Numbered from the stretch's first letter, positions 1 through 8,183 are shown. The stretch: DNA of 64,000 bases from Actinomyces gerencseriae DSM 6844 (GCF_000429265.1 NZ_KE386871.1:115977-179976), one strand, 5' to 3'. Program-made: numbers and translations. Notes: generated by a model from the sequence alone, not told the origin.

Positions 1-436
1 CGGCGACGGCCGCCTCGTAGTAGAAGTCGGTGCCGGCGGCGGCCGCGGCGTCGTAGAGCTCGGGGCCGTGGGCGGCGATGAGGGCCTTGTTGCCGGTGAC
101 GACGGAGGCGCCGGACTTGAAGGCGGCGAGGATGAGGGTGCGCGCGGGCTCGATACCGCCGATGAGCTCGATGACGATGTCGTTGCCCGTGGCCACGGCC
201 GTGACATCGTCGGTCAGGAGAGCGCGGGGGACGGACGGGTCCCTGGGCGCGTCGAGGTTGCGCACGGCGACTCCGGTGACCTCCAGCCGGGCGCCGGAGC
301 GGGCGGCGAAGTCGTCCGCCTGCTCGAGGAGGAGCCGGACGACCTGGGTGCCGACGGTACCGGAGCCGAGAACGCCGACCCGCAGCGCGGGCGCGGCGTC
401 GGGACGGGAGGGGGCCGGCTGGGGCTGCTCAGTCAC
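1..436 (-). CDS. hom: Homoserine dehydrogenase, N-terminal part (runs off left edge)
   Basis: Homoserine dehydrogenase reduces aspartate semialdehyde to homoserine, the branch point to threonine, methionine and isoleucine. Only the first 145 residues lie in the window. The GTG start at 436 follows AAGGTGGT at a normal distance. Residues 20-33 hold the Rossmann nucleotide-binding loop (VGVLGSGTVGTQVV); NDIVIELIGG and ASVVTGNKALIA further on are typical of the family. In Actinomycetota the usual order is argS-lysA-hom-thrC/thrB; here hom is separated from lysA by 4.3 kb holding an ECF transporter operon and gene debris, so it has its own upstream region (437-558), in which I see no clear promoter for it. 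The identification is firm; the length and the C-terminal ACT domain cannot be checked. Confidence 0.93.
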   Translation of the reverse strand, partial: MTEQPQPAPSRPDAAPALRVGVLGSGTVGTQVVRLLLEQADDFAARSGARLEVTGVAVRNLDAPRDPSVPRALLTDDVTAVATGNDIVIELIGGIEPARTLILAAFKSGASVVTGNKALIAAHGPELYDAAAAAGTDFYYEAAVA

Positions 437-558
437 GAGGGACCACCTTGCTCAGGAGGGGATTCGCCGAAGGGCGATTGCGTCGCGGCCCAGCATATGC
501 GGCGGCACCCGTCGGGCGACCCGCATCTCACCGCGCACGTCGCACGAGATGACGGGGC

Positions 559-604
559 TTGACCTTCATGAGAACGAGTCTTATCTTATGCGAGCCTCGC
601 CTCA
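559..604 (+). promoter_or_regulatory. Promoter with overlapping 19-bp palindrome for the ECF operon
   Basis: TTGACC (559-564), a 17-base spacer and TATCTT (582-587) form a near-consensus sigma-70 type promoter 55 bases ahead of the ECF S-component gene. The predicted start point (about 594) lies inside a palindrome at 586-604, TTATGCGAGCCTCGCCTCA, whose core GCGAG-C-CTCGC is perfect. The 19-base size and the TTA...CCT.A outer bases recall DtxR/IdeR-type metal-repressor boxes (12 of 19 positions agree with the iron-box consensus). Position over the start point argues for a repressor. A second weak palindrome, TGAGAACGAGTCTTA (569-583), lies in the spacer. The metal assignment is inference. Confidence 0.6.
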
Positions 605-658
605 TCCGCTTCGCGAACGCCGCGCAAGCGCCTCCTCGACCCCACCGGGAGCAGCACC

Positions 659-1303
659 ATGGACTCACCCGCGACCGCCTCCGCAGCAGGCGAGAGCCCG
701 AACGAGAAGCCGGCCGGGGGGCCCGGCGAGCCCGTCATCCGCACCTCCCGGCACGCCGGCCTGCGCGACTCGGTCCTCGGCACCCGCAACCTCATGACCG
801 TGGCCGCCCTCGGCGTCGTGGGGGCGATCATGGTCGTGCCGCTGACCTACCTCTCCCTCATCGTGGCCGTCAACCCGAACGGCATCCTCATCATGTGCGC
901 CCTCATGGGGGCCTGGATCATCCCCTATCTCCTGCCGGGCGTCATCGTGAACAAGCCGGGGGTCTTCGTCGTCAGCGGCCTGGTCATGGGCGTGATCGGC
1001 GCCTTCCTCACCCCGCAGGGCCCGCCCGCGATCCTCGGCAACGTCTTCGGCTCCCTGCTCGTGGGCGCGCCGGTGGCGGTCCTCCTCTACCGGCGCTGGA
1101 CCTGGTGGGTCTACGCGATCTCCGGCGTCGTCTTCGGGGGCTTCAACGCCTCCGTCTACGGGTCCGGCTTCCAGATCGCCCTCACCAGGGGTCAGGTGAG
1201 CCTCGGCATCGTCCTCTCGATCGCCTCATGCTGGGCCGGAGTGGCCATCTGCCTGCTGCTCAAGCGCGCCTTGGCGCGCACCGGCGTCGGCGTGACCCGA
1301 TGA
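659..1303 (+). CDS. ECF transporter S component, YkoE-like
   Basis: Substrate-binding membrane subunit (214 aa) of an energy-coupling-factor importer. After a soluble 35-residue N-terminus there are about five hydrophobic segments. The stretch around residues 90-140, with NKPGVFVVSGLVMGVIG, a GNVFGSLLVGAP segment and YRRW, follows the pattern of YkoE-type S components (KPG motif, then a second loop with RW). YkoE itself is linked to thiamine-precursor uptake, but the substrate here cannot be read from sequence, and the metal-box-like palindrome over the promoter hints at metal-responsive control. ATG at 659 follows GGGAGC. The stop overlaps the next gene by 4 bases (ATGA), so S, A and T subunits form one translationally coupled operon. 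Confidence 0.8.
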   Translation: MDSPATASAAGESPNEKPAGGPGEPVIRTSRHAGLRDSVLGTRNLMTVAALGVVGAIMVVPLTYLSLIVAVNPNGILIMCALMGAWIIPYLLPGVIVNKPGVFVVSGLVMGVIGAFLTPQGPPAILGNVFGSLLVGAPVAVLLYRRWTWWVYAISGVVFGGFNASVYGSGFQIALTRGQVSLGIVLSIASCWAGVAICLLLKRALARTGVGVTR

Positions 1304-3096
1304 CGGCGCCGACCGTCGAGGGGGCTCGGCGCGCCGGGACGAGCGGCTCGGGGGACGCGCCCCCGCTCGCCCGCCTGGACCGGGTGAGCGTGCGCTACGC
1401 CGGCACCGGGGCGTGGGTCCCCGAGGGGGCGACGCTTTCGCTGCCCGCCGGGACCACGACGCTCCTGCTCGGCCCCTCCGGGTGCGGCAAGTCCACCGTC
1501 ACGCTCACTCTCAACGGACTCGTCCCGCACTCGGTCCCCTCCGACTACCGCGGCAGCGTCCTCGTGGCCGGGCGGGAGGTGGCCGACGCGGACATCTCCC
1601 ACCTGGCCCGCAGCGTCGCCATGGTCATGCAGGACCCCGACTCGCAGATCGTGACCACGAAGGTCCTCGACGAGGTCTGCTACGCCCTGGAGAATCTGCG
1701 GGTACCGGCCTCGCGGATCGAGCCGCGGGCCCTGGCCGCCCTCGAGGCGGTCGGCATGGCGCGCTTGGCCCGGGAGAGCCCCTGGGAGCTGAGCGGTGGG
1801 CAGCGCCAGCGGGTCGTGCTCGCCGCGGCCCTCGCCGTCGAGCCGGCGCTGCTCGTGCTCGATGAGCCGACCGCCAACCTCGACCCGGCCGGATCCGCGG
1901 ACTTCTACGCGCTCCTCCCCTCCCTCAAGGAGCGGGGCACGGCGATCCTCGTCGTCGAGCACGACCTGGACGAGCTCGTCAGCGCCGTCGACCACGTCAT
2001 CGCCCTGGACGCCGACGGCGCGACGATCGCGGCCGGACCGCCCCGGGAGGTCTTCGGGGCCCGCGGCGAGACGCTGGCCGCGGAGGGCATCCGCCTTCCC
2101 ACGGCCGTGCGCCTGCACCGGCTCCTGGCCTCTCGCGCGCGGCCCGGGATGGAGGACGACGCGCCGGCCCTCCCGCTGACGCTCGACGACGCCGCCCGAG
2201 CGCTCGCCGGGGCCCGCCTCGAGCAGCCGCCCCCGTCCCGCGCGGCCCCGGAGGGGCCCGCGCCGGCCGCCGCCGGCGAGTCCCCCGACGGCGGCCCCGA
2301 ACCCGTTCTCGTCGCGCGGGACCTCGCAGTGCCCAGGGGACGGGGGCGGGCGCGCCGCGAGGTGCTCCACGGCATCGACCTCACCGTGAGGCGGGGCGAG
2401 ATCCTCGCCATCATCGGGGTCAACGGCTCGGGGAAGTCCACGCTCCTGCGGGCGCTCGCCGGACTGGAGACGTGGACGAACGGGGAGGTGGTCGTCGCCG
2501 GCAGGCCCCGGCGCCCCGGCCGCACCGGGCGCGCGGTCACCCTGGTCATGCAGAATCCGGAGCACCAGTTCCTGGAGCGCACCGTGCGCGACGAACTGGC
2601 GCACGGCATGCGCCTGGAGGGCGCGGAGCCCGCCCGGGTCGACCGAGCGGTCGCCGATATGCTGGCCCGTTTCAACCTCGTGGAGCGCGCGGAGACGAAC
2701 CCCTTCCTGCTCTCCGGAGGCCAGCAGCGGCGCCTGTCCGTGGCCTCGGTGCTCGGCGAGCACCGCGAGGTCATCTGCCTGGACGAGCCGACCTTCGGAC
2801 AGGACCGCCGGAGCGCCGAGGCCCTCATGGACCGGCTCCACGATGTCGCGACCGGGGGCGCGGGCCTGATCATCGCCACCCATGACATGGAGCTCGCCGC
2901 CGAGCACGCCGACCGCGTGCTCATCCTGGCCCGGGGAGCGGTCCTGGCCGACGGGCCGGCCCGCGAGCTCCTCGCCGATGCTTCGCTGCTGGAGCGGGCC
3001 GGTCTGCGCCCGCCCGCCCTGGCCCGGGTGACCCGCGCCGCCGCGGATCTGGGGGCGAGGACGCCGCCGTGCGTCTCCTGGAAGGAGCTGGCATGA
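1300..3096 (+). CDS. ECF transporter ATPase, two fused ABC domains
   Basis: 598-residue protein carrying both ATPase domains of an ECF importer in one chain, as in YkoD-type systems where EcfA and EcfA' are fused. Domain 1 has Walker A GPSGCGKST (about residues 58-66), Q-loop VMQDPDSQIVT, signature LSGGQRQRV and Walker B LLVLDEPTANLD. Domain 2 has Walker A GVNGSGKST (about 372-380), VMQNPEHQFLE, LSGGQQRRL and VICLDEPTFGQD. An Ala/Pro-rich linker (about residues 300-325) joins them. The ATG start is set by the 4-base overlap with the upstream S-component stop; the stop overlaps the EcfT start in the same way. All nucleotide-binding residues are present, so it should be active. Confidence 0.93.
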   Translation: MTAPTVEGARRAGTSGSGDAPPLARLDRVSVRYAGTGAWVPEGATLSLPAGTTTLLLGPSGCGKSTVTLTLNGLVPHSVPSDYRGSVLVAGREVADADISHLARSVAMVMQDPDSQIVTTKVLDEVCYALENLRVPASRIEPRALAALEAVGMARLARESPWELSGGQRQRVVLAAALAVEPALLVLDEPTANLDPAGSADFYALLPSLKERGTAILVVEHDLDELVSAVDHVIALDADGATIAAGPPREVFGARGETLAAEGIRLPTAVRLHRLLASRARPGMEDDAPALPLTLDDAARALAGARLEQPPPSRAAPEGPAPAAAGESPDGGPEPVLVARDLAVPRGRGRARREVLHGIDLTVRRGEILAIIGVNGSGKSTLLRALAGLETWTNGEVVVAGRPRRPGRTGRAVTLVMQNPEHQFLERTVRDELAHGMRLEGAEPARVDRAVADMLARFNLVERAETNPFLLSGGQQRRLSVASVLGEHREVICLDEPTFGQDRRSAEALMDRLHDVATGGAGLIIATHDMELAAEHADRVLILARGAVLADGPARELLADASLLERAGLRPPALARVTRAAADLGARTPPCVSWKELA

Positions 3097-3932
3097 GCGC
3101 ACCGGACGACAGCGCGCACGGCGCTCAACCGATCGCGCGCCCCGAGGGAGCCGGTCCGGGGCTCAGCGCCCTGCTCGCACTCGATCCGCTGTCGCCCTTC
3201 GCGGCGATCGCTCCGCTCGCCGTCGTCATCGCCGCCCTGAGCACCCCGGTCCCGGCGCTGTGGACGCTCGGCGTCGCCGCCGTCGTCCTCGTGACGGCCG
3301 ACCTGCGGCGCGGCCCGGTCCTGGTCGTCGTGGTCCTCGCGCTCGCCGCGATCGTCGGCTCGGCCCTGGCCGTCTCCGCGCCCATCGAGCGGGTCGGGGC
3401 CTCCCCCGTCGTCATCGAGGCCCTCGGCGTGGGCCTCCAGCGCAACCAGGTGCTCGCCGGGGTGCGCCTGGGGGGCAAGCTCGGCGCGGTCCTGTCGCTG
3501 CTCCTGCTCACCGGGCTGCTCGCCGGCCCCAGGGACCTGCTGCGGGCGATGGTGATCCACCTGCACGTGCCCTACCGCATCGCCTATGCGGGCATGGCCG
3601 CCCTCGGCTTCCGGGAGCGCTTCGCCATCGAGTATCGAGTCATTCAGGAGGCGCACGCCCTGCGCGGCACGCGGGTCTCACCGTCGTTCCTGAGGCCCCT
3701 GGTGCGGCGGTGGACGGCGGTGCCCGCCCTCATGGCCGGGGCCGTGCGCCACGCCGAGCGGGTGTCCATGTCGATGGACGCGCGCGGCTTCGGAGCCCAC
3801 CCCCACCGAACCGAGCGCTCGGCTCCGCGCTGGCGATGGCGCGACACCATCCTCGTCCTGGCCTGCTGGGCCCTGACGGCCGTCATCGTCGTGCGTTTCG
3901 GCGGTGCGGGAGTCACCCTCCACGAAATCTGA
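3093..3932 (+). CDS. ecfT: ECF transporter transmembrane subunit EcfT
   Basis: 279-residue membrane subunit that couples the ATPases to the S component. Several hydrophobic segments lie between residues 30 and 160, followed by a cytoplasmic coupling region with the two short helical motifs characteristic of EcfT, ALRG (about residue 188) and DARG (about 228), and a final membrane helix. ATG at 3093 is preceded by GGAAGGAG and overlaps the ATPase stop by 4 bases. An upstream in-frame GTG at 3069 is possible but has no ribosome-binding site. Confidence 0.9.
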   Translation: MSAPDDSAHGAQPIARPEGAGPGLSALLALDPLSPFAAIAPLAVVIAALSTPVPALWTLGVAAVVLVTADLRRGPVLVVVVLALAAIVGSALAVSAPIERVGASPVVIEALGVGLQRNQVLAGVRLGGKLGAVLSLLLLTGLLAGPRDLLRAMVIHLHVPYRIAYAGMAALGFRERFAIEYRVIQEAHALRGTRVSPSFLRPLVRRWTAVPALMAGAVRHAERVSMSMDARGFGAHPHRTERSAPRWRWRDTILVLACWALTAVIVVRFGGAGVTLHEI

Positions 3933-4084
3933 CGTCTCTCGCCGATCCGCCCTGTCCGCGATCGGCCCGCCGCCCGGCCGTGGTCGGCGCGCGCCCGTGA
4001 GGCAGGAGGGCCGGCCGTGCCAGTCATAGCCGTCGCCGCTGCGGCCCGCCCGCATCCGCGGGAGAGGAGGCCCGCACGCCGGGG

Positions 4085-4354
4085 TCACCGGTCCTGCTGC
4101 CGCAGGAGCCTGACCAGACGCACGGTCAGGACCGACCAGCCCGCGAGTGCGAGCAGGACCACCGCAACGCCCATCGCACTCTGCAGCGGCGGGTGGATGC
4201 CGATCACCAGGAGCAGCCCGATCAGGGCGCAGGTCACCAGGGTCCAAGCGGCCGCCGCATTGCTCTCCAGGACGGCGTACCGCCCGGCGGCCGGGGCGGC
4301 ATCCCGGCTCCAGGTCGGGGGCGGGAACTCCAAGGATGAGCGTGCGATGTCCAT
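4085..4354 (-). CDS. Small membrane protein of unknown function
   Basis: 89 residues. A polar N-terminus of about 32 residues is followed by two hydrophobic helices (about residues 33-52 and 60-78) separated by a short GIHPPLQSA turn, and a basic C-terminal tail (RLVRLLRQQDR) that should face the cytoplasm. I do not recognise a family. The codon pattern (strong G/C at third positions) supports a real gene. It lies between the ECF operon and the MFS remnant on the minus strand; a 17-base palindrome (4420-4436) lies 66 bases upstream of its start and could be its operator. Confidence 0.55.
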   Translation of the reverse strand: MDIARSSLEFPPPTWSRDAAPAAGRYAVLESNAAAAWTLVTCALIGLLLVIGIHPPLQSAMGVAVVLLALAGWSVLTVRLVRLLRQQDR

Positions 4355-4419
4355 GGCACGACTGTAAGAAGAGCCTCATCCGTCGGGTAGGTCACTAGGA
4401 TGGGTTCTTCTCCCCGTCC

Positions 4420-4436
4420 ACTCCTCCTGGAGGAGT
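4420..4436. promoter_or_regulatory. 17-bp perfect palindrome, possible operator
   Basis: ACTCCTCCTGGAGGAGT has perfect 7-base arms and a 3-base centre. It lies between the small membrane gene (4085-4354) and the MFS remnant on the same strand. There is no T-run beside it on either strand, which argues against a simple terminator, and its size suits a dimeric regulator. Which regulator binds is unknown. Confidence 0.4.
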
Positions 4437-4469
4437 AGAGGAGTCCCCCTTGTCGTGGCTCCGCCCTGG

Positions 4470-4748
4470 TCACGCGTTCCTCCGACACCGCCGCACCAGG
4501 ACGGCGCCCACGAGCATGACGACCGCGCAGACGGCGAAGATCCGATCGCGCTCGCGACGCCGCGTGAACACGACGTTGATGGCCGCCAGATCGGTGGGGC
4601 CCAGAAGCGCCGCGAAGACGCCCTGGACGACGCGCGCGGCCACCAGCACGGGGAAGGAGGGCGCCAGGCCCGCGACGAGACCGGCAACAACGATCGTTTC
4701 GTTTTTGCGCGTCTGCCGGATGATGCTCCGCAGCAGAGCCTCAGGCGG
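4470..4748 (-). pseudogene. Remnant of an MFS (DHA2-type) drug transporter
   Basis: Directly after the lysA stop, and in the same frame, about 90 codons remain open. The middle reads LAPSFPVLVAARVVQGVFAA followed by LLGPTDLAAINVVFT and RRERDRIFAVCAVV. This is the conserved TM3-TM4-TM5 region of DHA2-family efflux pumps (the APSFPVLIAAR..QGVGAALL pattern and the TF..RERARAF loop). No start codon, no first membrane helices and no C-terminal half exist, so this is an internal fragment left after deletion. The neighbouring small membrane gene may derive from the same event but shows no MFS signature. Confidence 0.65.
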
Positions 4749-6227
4749 TCATGCGTCCCCCTCCAGACGCAGCAGGTCCTCGATGGTCTCGGGGCGCAGC
4801 ACCCAGCCCTGCCTCCCGCCATCGACCCAGGCCACGCCGGGGCGGGTGAACAGGTTGTAGTTGCTCGCCATGGAGCGTCCGTAGGCGCCGGTCGCGGGCA
4901 CGGCCAGGACGTCGCCCGTCGCCAGGTCGCCGGGCAGGTCGACGTCGCGCACGACGACGTCGCCGCTCTCGCAGTGCTTGCCGACCACTCGGGCGCGCAC
5001 GAGCCCCGCGGCGGGATTCGGGCGACGGTTGGCGAGAAGCGCCGTGTAGGCGGCGTCGTAGAGGGCGGGACGGATGTTGTCGCTCATGCCGCCGTCGACG
5101 CTGACGTACGAACGACCGGCTCCGCCGCCGAGCCGGACGCGCTTGAGGCCGGTGACCGTGTAGAGGGTGACCGTGGTGGGCCCGATGACGCTGCGCCCGG
5201 GCTCGACCGACACGCGCGGCACCGGATCCCCCAGGTCGGCGCAGGTGACGCGCACGGCGTCGGCCAGCGCACGGGCGACCTCCGCGGCGCTCGGCGGCAC
5301 GGGGTCGGCACCCGTGTAGGCGATGCCGTAACCGCCGCCGAGGTCCACCTCCTCGCACAGCGCCCCGGCGGCGTCGGGATGGGCATGGCGCAGCCGCAGG
5401 ACGACGCCGACAGCCTCGCGGAACCCCGTCAGATCGAGGATCTGGGAACCGATGTGGGAGTGCAGGCCCGCCAGTACCAGCTCGGGAGCCGCATGGATGG
5501 CCTCGATGACGCGCGCCGCCTCGCCGGAGGCGACGGACACGCCGAACTTCTGGTCCTCGTGGCCGGTGGAGATGAACTCGTGCCCGCCGGCGTGGATGCC
5601 GGTGGTCAGCCGCAGCATGACCCGACCGGTCTCGTCCGGGCCGTACACGCCCGCCTCGCGCAGGTCGCGGACCGCCCCGGCCGCGAGCACGACCTCATCG
5701 GCGGAGTCGAGGACGAGGTGGCCGACCCGGTGGGCCAGGGCCGTGCGCATCTCGGCGCGGCTCTTGCCGTTGCCGTGCAGCCCCAGTCGTGCGGCGCGCG
5801 AGACCTCATCCGCGCCGTTCGCGCCGTCGATGGCGGCCAGACCCGTCAGGGCCACCGCGAGCTCGATGCGACCGGCCGCGTCGATGCCCATGCCCTCGGC
5901 CAGGACGGTGCGCGCCACGCGGGTGGTGAGGAAAGCCTTGCCGGCGTAGAAGGCCTCGCCGCCGTTCATGCCGTAGGCGGGCCAGAACTCCTCCGCCATG
6001 GCGGCGGCCCAGGTGGCGGCGCGGCCGCGCAGATCGGCCTCGTCCATGACGAAGACGGGCGTGGGGGCCTCGGCCAGGATCTCGGTCAGGCCGCGCCCGC
6101 CGATGCGCAGGGCGCCGTCGTCGCCGCGGCGGGCGGTGGAGGGCCACAGGTCGGGCCGCTCATCGGGCTCGGGGGCCACCAGAGCGCCCAGCGGGGCCTC
6201 CCCGACGGGAACACTCGCAGCAGTCAT
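4749..6227 (-). CDS. lysA: Diaminopimelate decarboxylase
   Basis: Converts meso-diaminopimelate to L-lysine with pyridoxal phosphate, the last step of lysine synthesis. 492 residues. Visible landmarks are FYAGKAFLT with the PLP-binding lysine (about residue 96), HSHIGSQI, the EVDLGGGYGIAYT phosphate-binding loop, EPGRSVIGP, and near the end GKHCESGD with the cross-subunit cysteine and ATGAYGRSMASNYN. The ATG at 6227 follows GGGAGGAG by 5 bases, which favours it over an upstream start at 6275. argS ends 122 bases upstream on the same strand, the gap being filled by repeat units, so the two may be co-transcribed. Confidence 0.95.
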   Translation of the reverse strand: MTAASVPVGEAPLGALVAPEPDERPDLWPSTARRGDDGALRIGGRGLTEILAEAPTPVFVMDEADLRGRAATWAAAMAEEFWPAYGMNGGEAFYAGKAFLTTRVARTVLAEGMGIDAAGRIELAVALTGLAAIDGANGADEVSRAARLGLHGNGKSRAEMRTALAHRVGHLVLDSADEVVLAAGAVRDLREAGVYGPDETGRVMLRLTTGIHAGGHEFISTGHEDQKFGVSVASGEAARVIEAIHAAPELVLAGLHSHIGSQILDLTGFREAVGVVLRLRHAHPDAAGALCEEVDLGGGYGIAYTGADPVPPSAAEVARALADAVRVTCADLGDPVPRVSVEPGRSVIGPTTVTLYTVTGLKRVRLGGGAGRSYVSVDGGMSDNIRPALYDAAYTALLANRRPNPAAGLVRARVVGKHCESGDVVVRDVDLPGDLATGDVLAVPATGAYGRSMASNYNLFTRPGVAWVDGGRQGWVLRPETIEDLLRLEGDA

Positions 6228-6257
6228 GATTCTCCTCCCGACGTCGATGCCGTGTCC

Positions 6258-6323
6258 TCCGATCTCGGTGCGCAACCGGACCGGTCTCGCGAGATCGGTC
6301 GAGCGCGGCGGCGAGATCGGTCC
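6258..6323. repeat. Dispersed 22-base repeat, locus 1 (both orientations)
   Basis: Between lysA and argS. Read on the minus strand, one unit begins GAGACCGGTCCGG and is followed 22 bases later by GAGATCGG (about 6288 down to 6260). On the plus strand, units begin at 6291 (GAGATCGGTCGAG) and 6313 (GAGATCGGTCC), again exactly 22 bases apart. The same unit recurs at 20978-21023, 26732-26773 and 63358-63413. Confidence 0.75.
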
Positions 6324-6349
6324 TCCCGCCGGCGCTCACCGCGTGGCGC

Positions 6350-8026
6350 TCACATGCGCTCCGGAGCGCTGACTCCCAGCATGTCCAGACCGTTGGCGAT
6401 GACCCGCCCGACGGCGTCGTTGAGCCACAGGCGGGCGACGTGGCCGGCGTTCACGACGTCGTCACCGCGGGGGGTGACGCGGGTGGCCCCGTACCAGGTG
6501 TGGTAGGCCGCCGCGAGCTGCTCGAGGTAGCGGGCCACCCGGTGCTGCTCGCGCAGCTGCGCGGCCTGGGCGACGATCGCCGGGAACTGGGCGAGCACGC
6601 CGAGCAGCGCGGAGTCGGCCGGGTCGTCCAGCGCCGCCGGGACGAAGCCGGCCTCGCGGGACACGCCGTGCTCCGCGGCGTTGCGGGCCACGTTGCGCGT
6701 GCGGGCGTGGGCGTACTGGACGTAGTACACCGGGTTCTCGCTCGAGGTGGAGGCCAGCAGGTCCAGGTCGATGTCGATGGTGGAGTCCATGGACGAGCGG
6801 GCCAGGGCGTAGCGGGCGGCGTCCACGCCGACGGCGTCGACGAGGTCGCCGAGTGTCACGATGGTGCCGGCGCGCTTGGACATGCGCACGGGCTGGCCGT
6901 CCTTGACGAGGTTGACGAACTGGCCGATGATGATCTGCATGTTGACGCCGGGCTCGTCGCCGAAGGCGGCGCACATGGCCATCATGCGACCGACGTAGCC
7001 GTGGTGGTCGGCGCCGAACAGGAAGATGGAGCAGTCCGCGCCGCGCTCGCGCTTGTCCAGGTAGTAGGCGAGATCGGCGGCGAAGTAGGCCGCCTCGCCA
7101 TCGGACTTGATGAGGACCCGGTCCTTGTCGTCGCCGAACTCGGTCGTGCGCAGCCAGGTTGCGCCGTCGCGCTCCTCGATGACGCCGCGCTCGCGCAGGC
7201 GGTCGATGGCACGATCGACGGCGCCCGAGGTGTGCAGGGAGTCCTCGTGGAAGAAGACGTCGAAGTCGGAGCGGAAGGCGTGGAGCTCGGACTTGATGGA
7301 GTCGAACATGAGCTCGACGCCGCGGGCGCGGAAGACCTCGGCGGCCTCGTCGTCGGGCAGTCCGACGGGATCGGGGCGGCCGGCGGCCGCCTCGTCGGCG
7401 ACGACTCGCTGCGCGATCTCGCCGATGTAGGCGCCGCCGTAGCCGTCCTCGGGCGTCTCCTGGCCTCGGGCGGAGGCCAGCAGGGAGCTGGCGAAGTGGT
7501 CGATCTGGGCACCGTGGTCGTTGAAGTAGTACTCGCGGGTGACACTGGCGCCGCAGGCGGACAGGATCCGGGCCAGGGAGTCGCCGACGGCGGCCCACCG
7601 GGCGCCGCCCAGGTGCACCGGGCCGGTGGGGTTGGCCGAGACGTACTCGAGGTTGATGTGCTGACCGACCAGGGTCTCGTTGCGGCCGTAGGACTCCCCG
7701 GCCTCGATAATGGTGCGGGCCAGCTCTCCGGCGGACGCGGCGCTCAGGCGGAAGTTGAGGAAACCGGGTCCGGCGACCTCCACGGAGGCGACGCCGTCGA
7801 GGGCCTCAAGGCGCGGGACGAGGAGCTCGGCGAGGTCGCGCGGCTTGGTGCCCGCCTTCTTGGCCAGCTGCATGGCGACGTTGGTGGACCAGTCGCCGTG
7901 GTCGCGGTTGCGGGGGCGCTCGACGCGGGGAAGCGGCACATCCTCGACGCTCAGGGCGAGGGAGCCGTCTGCGGCGGCAGTAGTCAGGACGGTGCGGGTC
8001 GCTTCAGCGAGCTCTTCTGGGGTCAC
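6350..8026 (-). CDS. argS: Arginyl-tRNA synthetase
   Basis: Charges tRNA-Arg with arginine. 558 residues, normal for a class I ArgRS. The N-terminal additional domain (residues 1-110) is followed by [14 protein letters not shown] with the HIGH-type motif HLGG (about residue 138) and the KMSKS-type loop RMSKRAGT (about 385); the helical anticodon domain with [12 protein letters not shown] closes the protein and ends in the family-typical LGVSAPERM. The GTG at 8026 (VTPEELAEA) is favoured because it sits 6 bases after a TACCCT -10 box and there is no Shine-Dalgarno, that is, a leaderless message; GTG at 8032 is the alternative. The mntH gene is divergent. Confidence 0.95.
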   Translation of the reverse strand: MTPEELAEATRTVLTTAAADGSLALSVEDVPLPRVERPRNRDHGDWSTNVAMQLAKKAGTKPRDLAELLVPRLEALDGVASVEVAGPGFLNFRLSAASAGELARTIIEAGESYGRNETLVGQHINLEYVSANPTGPVHLGGARWAAVGDSLARILSACGASVTREYYFNDHGAQIDHFASSLLASARGQETPEDGYGGAYIGEIAQRVVADEAAAGRPDPVGLPDDEAAEVFRARGVELMFDSIKSELHAFRSDFDVFFHEDSLHTSGAVDRAIDRLRERGVIEERDGATWLRTTEFGDDKDRVLIKSDGEAAYFAADLAYYLDKRERGADCSIFLFGADHHGYVGRMMAMCAAFGDEPGVNMQIIIGQFVNLVKDGQPVRMSKRAGTIVTLGDLVDAVGVDAARYALARSSMDSTIDIDLDLLASTSSENPVYYVQYAHARTRNVARNAAEHGVSREAGFVPAALDDPADSALLGVLAQFPAIVAQAAQLREQHRVARYLEQLAAAYHTWYGATRVTPRGDDVVNAGHVARLWLNDAVGRVIANGLDMLGVSAPERM

Positions 8027-8032
8027 GGGCAC

Positions 8033-8062
8033 AGGGTAGCGGAGCAGTGCGGCGACGTCGCA
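8033..8062 (-). promoter_or_regulatory. Promoter of argS, leaderless
   Basis: Reading the minus strand, TGCGAC (8062-8057), an 18-base spacer and TACCCT (8038-8033) are followed after 6 bases by the argS GTG. This TAnnnT-N6-start layout recurs at sigR, the 36809 regulator, moaA and the 10408 gene in this window. Confidence 0.5.
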
Positions 8063-8161
8063 TCCCGACGGCTCCCGAGAGTTCCCGGCAGCCGCGGCGC
8101 TCGGGGAGGAGGCGAGTCGGCGCGAGGCGCCGACGAGGGCGCCGGCCGCTCTCCGAGGGAC

Positions 8162-8183
8162 TAGGATTTTCGACGATCCGAAA
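8162..8183 (+). promoter_or_regulatory. -10 box and palindrome in front of mntH
   Basis: TAGGAT (8162-8167) is a plausible -10 element. It abuts TTTCGACGATCCGAAA (8168-8183), a palindrome with 5-base arms TTTCG/CGAAA around the predicted start point, about 50 bases before mntH. Position and symmetry fit a metal-dependent repressor such as an MntR/DtxR-type protein, but no exact consensus match can be claimed. Confidence 0.4.

Noticed and set aside
569-583. Zur-type box in the ECF promoter spacer
   Set aside because: TGAGAACGAGTCTTA has symmetric ends but a mismatched centre; the palindrome at 586-604 is clearly better.
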